Of a stretch of 64,000 nucleotides of DNA, positions 62,530-64,000 are shown one piece after another. This DNA is from Enterobacter sp. Bisph1 (GTDB taxonomy: Bacteria; Pseudomonadota; Gammaproteobacteria; Enterobacterales; Enterobacteriaceae). The notes under the pieces were generated by a model. That model had not been told where the DNA came from and made no database searches. It was given only the letters and a program-made list of their open reading frames with translations. Both the position numbers and the translations under genes were made by a program. Position 1 is the first letter of the stretch. Each line of letters starts with the position of its first letter. Where the stretch lies: NCBI RefSeq assembly GCF_000814905.1, contig NZ_JXAG01000054.1:48145-112144 (forward strand), in the 5' to 3' direction.

Positions 62530-62530
62530 T
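62505..62530 (+). terminator. Terminator of the RyhB-like sRNA
   Basis: The stem gcccgc-ggaaaa-gcgggc is followed by eight T. No protein-coding frame on the plus strand leads into it, only the sRNA. Confidence 0.9.
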
Positions 62531-62560
62531 GTTTTTATGGGGGTGGGGTTGAGCAGTTTT

Positions 62561-62647
62561 GTGGAATTGTTCAGTGTAGTGGAATTGTTCCGTTCAGTTT
62601 AGTGGGATTGTTCCGTTCGCTTAAGTGGAATTGTTCCGTTCACTTTA
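62561..62647. repeat. 23-bp tandem repeats, possible transposon end
   Basis: Three direct copies of a 23-bp unit, each starting gtggaattgttccgttc (the middle copy has gtggg), lie at 62579-62601, 62602-62624 and 62625-62647, with a shorter diverged copy at 62561. Such arrays occur as transposase-binding sites at ends of some mobile elements. No matching transposase is seen here; the adjacent IS481-type element has different ends. Confidence 0.7.
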
Positions 62648-62701
62648 TGTTGGGCAGCCACTTGCGATTCATTACACGTGAACGGGAAAAGGGGGGGACC
62701 G

Positions 62702-64000
62702 TGTATGAACCGGCCACATGGGTTACAGATCTGACCGGTCACATGGGTGACAATTTTTGAACTAATCGGCCCGGATTATACGATGGTTTCGTCTGTCATA
62801 CCGGGCCAGTATGAGATCACCAAAACCAATTTCATCCAGGTCTTCTTTCACCTGCTTCATCCATACCCATTCTCCTCTGAGCGCCTCCGATAAAAATATT
62901 CGGGTACTGTTAAAAAACAAGTCACCTTTAATTGATACGCGCAGCACGCGGGCATTCTCCGGCACAGGCATTGTCTTAAGCGGCCCGGTGTAAATTCGTT
63001 CTGATGGGTACCAGACTGAGCGCGGAGTTCTTCCGCCCAGCGCCTTGTGCGGGCGTATTTCATTAAATTCCTCGCGCCAGGCATCCAGCCAGATCTGTTG
63101 CTCCTCCAGAGAAGTGAACTTTGCATGTCCCTTTAGTGCATCCTTCAGGGTCCGGTGCATTCTCTCATGCCGCCCATTCTCCGTAGGCTTACCTGGCCGG
63201 ATACGCTCAGGCAGGATGCCGCATTTTATAAGCCAGACAGACATCTGGCTCAGCCCCCACAAACCTGCGCCAGCAAATGGTGGCCCATTATCTGTACGCA
63301 GCACATGAGGCATGCCGCAGTCACGGAAAACACGCTCCAGACAGGGAATAACAAACCGGCCATCAGGCATATAGGTGGCATCGCAGGCCAGTACAATCCT
63401 GCTGCAGTTGTCGGTCAGCGTAAAAGGGTGACACCAGCGCCCACCGGTATGGGTGTATTTACCCTTAAAATCAGCGCTCCAGACATCGTTGGGTCGGGCA
63501 GGTGTATGCAGTTCAGGACGTTGCGTGGATTTAAAAGCCGGTTGCCTGCGTTTTTTAACCAGACCGTGCAACCGGAACAGATCGCCAATCGTGCTGGCTG
63601 CGGGCACGTTACTGACATTCAGGTTAAGCAGGAGCTGTCTGATTTTTTCAGGCCCCCATAATGGATATTGCTGCTTCGTCTCCAGCAGGAGTTTAGTCAT
63701 AGACTCCGGTGTGCATTTTTGTTGATGACGCGCCCGGGAACGGTCATCAAGAGAGGAGGCATCATTCGGGGAAAAACGGGCCAGCCATTTATAACCGGTT
63801 TTGCGGCTGATATTGAAACGGCGGCACACCTCGGCAACCGGAAGGTTGCCTTCAAGGCAGGCCGCAACAAACTGCAAACGTTGCATGGTAACAGTCTCAT
63901 TCCAGGGCACGGTAAACCTCCATCAGATGCTTACCGCACTGTTATAACCTGTTACCCATGTGCCCGGTTTAAAGTGTTACCCATGTGGCCGGTTCATACA
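62702..64000 (-). mobile_element. IS481-family insertion sequence
   Basis: The element is 1299 bp with terminal inverted repeats starting TGTATGAACCGGCCACATGG, at 62702 (plus) and ending at 64000 (complement). Each end carries a second internal copy of the ACCGG-CACATGGGT motif exactly 25 bp further in, probably two transposase-binding sites per end. A single transposase gene fills the inside. The right flank is outside the window, so a target duplication cannot be tested. Confidence 0.9.
62762..63910 (-). CDS. IS481-family transposase
   Basis: A 382-residue DDE transposase. An N-terminal helix-turn-helix (LPVAEVCRRFNISRKTGYKW, residues 18-37) is followed by a second HTH and the integrase catalytic core. 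The DDE acidic residues are the Asp in NDVWSADFKGKYTHTGGRW near 146, the Asp in VLRTDNGPPFAG near 208, and the Glu in GKPTENGRHERMHRTLKDAL near 245. The frame is intact and starts at a GTG with GGAGG 7 bp upstream, so the element may be active. Confidence 0.92.
   Translation of the reverse strand: MPWNETVTMQRLQFVAACLEGNLPVAEVCRRFNISRKTGYKWLARFSPNDASSLDDRSRARHQQKCTPESMTKLLLETKQQYPLWGPEKIRQLLLNLNVSNVPAASTIGDLFRLHGLVKKRRQPAFKSTQRPELHTPARPNDVWSADFKGKYTHTGGRWCHPFTLTDNCSRIVLACDATYMPDGRFVIPCLERVFRDCGMPHVLRTDNGPPFAGAGLWGLSQMSVWLIKCGILPERIRPGKPTENGRHERMHRTLKDALKGHAKFTSLEEQQIWLDAWREEFNEIRPHKALGGRTPRSVWYPSERIYTGPLKTMPVPENARVLRVSIKGDLFFNSTRIFLSEALRGEWVWMKQVKEDLDEIGFGDLILARYDRRNHRIIRAD

Noticed and set aside
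62561..62647. The 23-bp repeats as a CRISPR array
   Set aside because: The repeats are directly adjacent without spacers and no cas genes are near.

Overview
This is the chromosome of a gamma-proteobacterium of the Enterobacteriaceae. Gene order and protein sequence follow the Escherichia coli fabB-to-yfeD stretch closely. The hut operon, ipdC and the ramR-romA-ramA locus point to the Klebsiella / Enterobacter / Kosakonia group rather than Escherichia. I cannot name the species from the sequence alone. The core is GC-rich; one AT-rich islet and several decayed genes around a tRNA-Arg gene mark the main accessory region.

Layout. 1-18.7 kb is conserved backbone: yfcJ, fabB, mnmC, the minus-strand run prmB-aroC-mepA-yfcA-epmC-yfcL, smrB, sixA, fadIJ, yfcZ, fadL, mlaA and yfdC. 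Fatty-acid control is visible as a FabR palindrome before fabB and FadR-type sites before fadI and fadL. 18.7-23.4 kb is an islet beside tRNA-Arg(CCT) (argW). It holds a small regulator-like gene, an O-antigen-ligase-like protein and a family 25 glycosyltransferase, followed by a wrecked integrase, a frameshifted small membrane protein gene and a frameshifted DUF817 pseudogene. 23.8-30.2 kb is a complete histidine-utilisation cluster (hutI-hutG-hutC and hutU-hutH) with matching HutC-type operators before each unit. 30.7-46.9 kb returns to backbone: ypdK, alaC, the YpdA/YpdB pyruvate-sensing pair, glk, yfeO, ypeC, mntH (MntR and Fur-type sites), nupC, pdeA, two tRNA-Ala genes, yfeC and yfeD. 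An ipdC / aldo-keto reductase pair is inserted between yfeO and ypeC. 46.9-49.6 kb is the multidrug-resistance regulator locus ramA-romA-ramR with an exact RamR operator. 49.6-58.6 kb carries transporters (MFS, DMT, PheP), regulators, a glyoxalase-fold protein and a chemoreceptor with a textbook sigma-28 promoter.

58.7-64 kb is an iron module and the most interesting part. A TonB-dependent siderophore receptor and a YncE-like lipoprotein lie behind a Fur box. Divergent from them, unannotated in the gap, is a small RNA gene whose core is identical over 29 nt to my recollection of E. coli RyhB, with its own Fur box, -35/-10 and rho-independent terminator. It appears to be a RyhB-family sRNA sitting next to an iron-uptake operon. 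Just beyond its terminator is a three-unit 23-bp tandem repeat (possible transposon end), then an IS481-family insertion sequence whose right inverted repeat ends at the last base of the window.
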